64,000 nucleotides of DNA from JAGGTJ01 sp964457545. Its GTDB lineage: Bacteria > Desulfobacterota > DSM-4660 > Desulfatiglandales > Desulfatiglandaceae. Below the pieces are notes generated by a model. The model was not told the DNA's origin. It saw nothing but the letters and a program-made list of their open reading frames with translations, and did no database searches. The stretch lies in the NCBI GenBank assembly GCA_964457545.1, contig CAYWEN010000002.1, positions 14,279 through 78,278 on the forward strand. Direction: 5' to 3'. The translations under genes were made by a program, and so were the position numbers. Shown piece by piece: positions 63,058-64,000 of this stretch (positions are counted from its first letter, which is position 1; each line of letters begins with the position of its first letter).

Positions 63058-63642
63058 ATGACAAAAGTTGCTTTAAATACAGTTGCCAGTATCCAAGTGG
63101 GATACCAGGCTAAGGCCAGGATCAAGGAGAGGGCGCGAGGTACGCACCGCCTGATCCAAAGCAAGGATTTTGATTCTTTCCATCGCTTACGATCCGAGAA
63201 CCTGACTGCCTTTTTTCCTGAGCGAAAACCTGAAATTTACTCAGTTCGTAAAGGAGATATACTTTTTCAGGCTCGTGGCGTGGTACATTTTGCCTACTGC
63301 ATTGAAGACGACCTGAAGGATACCCTTGCCGCAGGTTCTTTCTACATTCTTCGCACGAAAAACGAAAACCTGCTCCCGCAATATCTGGCGTGGTGGCTGA
63401 ATCAATCGAAAGCGCAAGCCTACTTTCAGTCACAGGCGCGTGGAGCTGGGATGTCTTTTATTTACAAGAGCGCACTTTCTCGCCTACAGGTCCAGATCCC
63501 GCCACTTTCTGTTCAGAAAAAAGTGGTAAAGATCGTAACGCTCGCCAAGCACGAGCAATTCCTTCTGGACAGGCTTTCTTCGCTGCGATCGCGGCTTGTC
63601 AAAGCAGTCTGTATAAAAGCAATCCAAGAACAGGAGAGATAA
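63058..63642 (+). CDS. hsdS: Half-size type I restriction specificity subunit (HsdS-like)
   Basis: 194 residues, GAGG before the ATG. It has one target-recognition domain (KGDILFQARGVVHFAYCIED, PQYLAWWLNQSKAQAYFQSQ) and one conserved helical spacer at the C-terminus (IPPLSVQKKVVKIVTLAKHE). Normal HsdS has two such halves, about 400 residues. Half-size S subunits can act as dimers or be partial copies. It is complete and in frame, and the gene before hsdM is unusual in order. hsdM follows three bases later. Confidence 0.85.
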   Translation: MTKVALNTVASIQVGYQAKARIKERARGTHRLIQSKDFDSFHRLRSENLTAFFPERKPEIYSVRKGDILFQARGVVHFAYCIEDDLKDTLAAGSFYILRTKNENLLPQYLAWWLNQSKAQAYFQSQARGAGMSFIYKSALSRLQVQIPPLSVQKKVVKIVTLAKHEQFLLDRLSSLRSRLVKAVCIKAIQEQER

Positions 63643-63645
63643 ACA

Positions 63646-64000
63646 ATGAGTCCTCATGTTTCCAAGAAAGAAATCAATGATGTTGTCTGGCGGGCATGCG
63701 ATACATTTAGGGGCGCTGTCGATCCGTCGGAATACAAGAATTACATCCTTACCATGCTCTTCATTAAGTATATGAGTGATCTTTGGAAGGACAAAAAGGA
63801 AGGATACGAGAAAAAATATCATGGTGATATAGCCCGCGTGGAACGCGCCTTGAGCCGGGAACGTTTCGTGGTGCCGCCGGAATCGGACTTTGATTTCCTC
63901 TATCGTCACCGTGACGAGCCCAATATCGGCGAGATCATCAATATCGCCCTTGAGAAAATCGAGGATGCCAATAAATCAAAACTTGAAAATGTGTTTCGCA
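63646..64000 (+). CDS. hsdM: Type I restriction-modification methyltransferase subunit HsdM (N-terminal part)
   Basis: 118 residues are visible and run off the window. AGGAGA precedes the ATG, three bases after the hsdS stop. KKEINDVVWRACDTFRGAVD, YKNYILTMLFIKYMSDLWKD and FLYRHRDEPNIGEIINIALE are the HsdM N-terminal helical domain. The methylase catalytic motifs (NPPF) would lie beyond the edge. Codon use is richer in G and C than the core genes (36 of 60 bases at 63841-63900, against 22 of 60 at 61141-61200). Confidence 0.88.
   Translation, partial: MSPHVSKKEINDVVWRACDTFRGAVDPSEYKNYILTMLFIKYMSDLWKDKKEGYEKKYHGDIARVERALSRERFVVPPESDFDFLYRHRDEPNIGEIINIALEKIEDANKSKLENVFR

Overview
The window is chromosomal DNA from a Gram-negative, flagellated bacterium. 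The gene set points to a member of the Desulfobacterota (the former Deltaproteobacteria). Supporting signs are an LL-diaminopimelate aminotransferase lysine route, ResB/CcsB-type cytochrome c maturation, several PAS-rich sensor kinases, a TauE/SafE permease, hopanoid-associated genes (hpnB- and hpnG-like) and a sigma-54-type promoter before flagellin. The species cannot be named from the sequence alone. Most of the window is ordinary moderately AT-rich core genome; the last 1.4 kb looks foreign.

Layout. 1-2.8 kb: end of uppP, a PAS histidine kinase, a TauE/SafE permease. 3-5.9 kb: a small SAP-domain protein and three Hsp20 chaperones in a row. 6.2-12 kb: an IspH-UbiA fusion, an HpnG-like phosphorylase, an MlaC/HpnM-like protein, a divergent PurD and a DUF4412-like exported protein. 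12.3-16.7 kb: a MEMO-family protein, a 1070-residue hybrid kinase and tRNA-Val. 17-24 kb (minus strand): pgsA, an exported protein of unknown role, miaA, mutL, a MetE-like zinc methyltransferase, a TPR protein and ftsB. 24.5-29.1 kb: dapB, dapL, folK, a PP0621-like protein, fructose-6-phosphate aldolase and a lytic transglycosylase. 29.7-31.3 kb: flagellin and fliS. 31.3-42.6 kb: hpnB, two metallo-beta-lactamase-fold hydrolases, an M20 peptidase, glmS, serS, resB, ccsB and an HDOD protein. 42.8-52.2 kb: dnaE, rarA, a ClC channel with CBS domains, two uncharacterised genes and an MFS transporter. 52.5-62.6 kb (plus strand): a translation and RNA cluster (ffh, rpsP, khpA, rimM, trmD, an RNA methyltransferase, rplS, rnhB, yraN, rsmI), then ptsH-ptsI, smpB and its partner tmRNA. 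62.6-64 kb: start of a type I restriction-modification island placed directly after the tmRNA gene.

The most interesting non-coding signal is a dispersed family of roughly 100-220 bp intergenic elements with imperfect inverted ends (one end like GTTTCCATCCATAAATGG, the other like its reverse complement). I can place about a dozen candidates in this 64 kb, including a tandem pair before dapB. They look like MITEs or transcribed hairpin elements. Other points worth a second look are the IspH-UbiA fusion beside hopanoid-type genes, a half-size HsdS encoded ahead of hsdM, and two dyad symmetries bracketing the consensus promoter of that restriction operon. No CRISPR array, prophage or transposase gene is visible.
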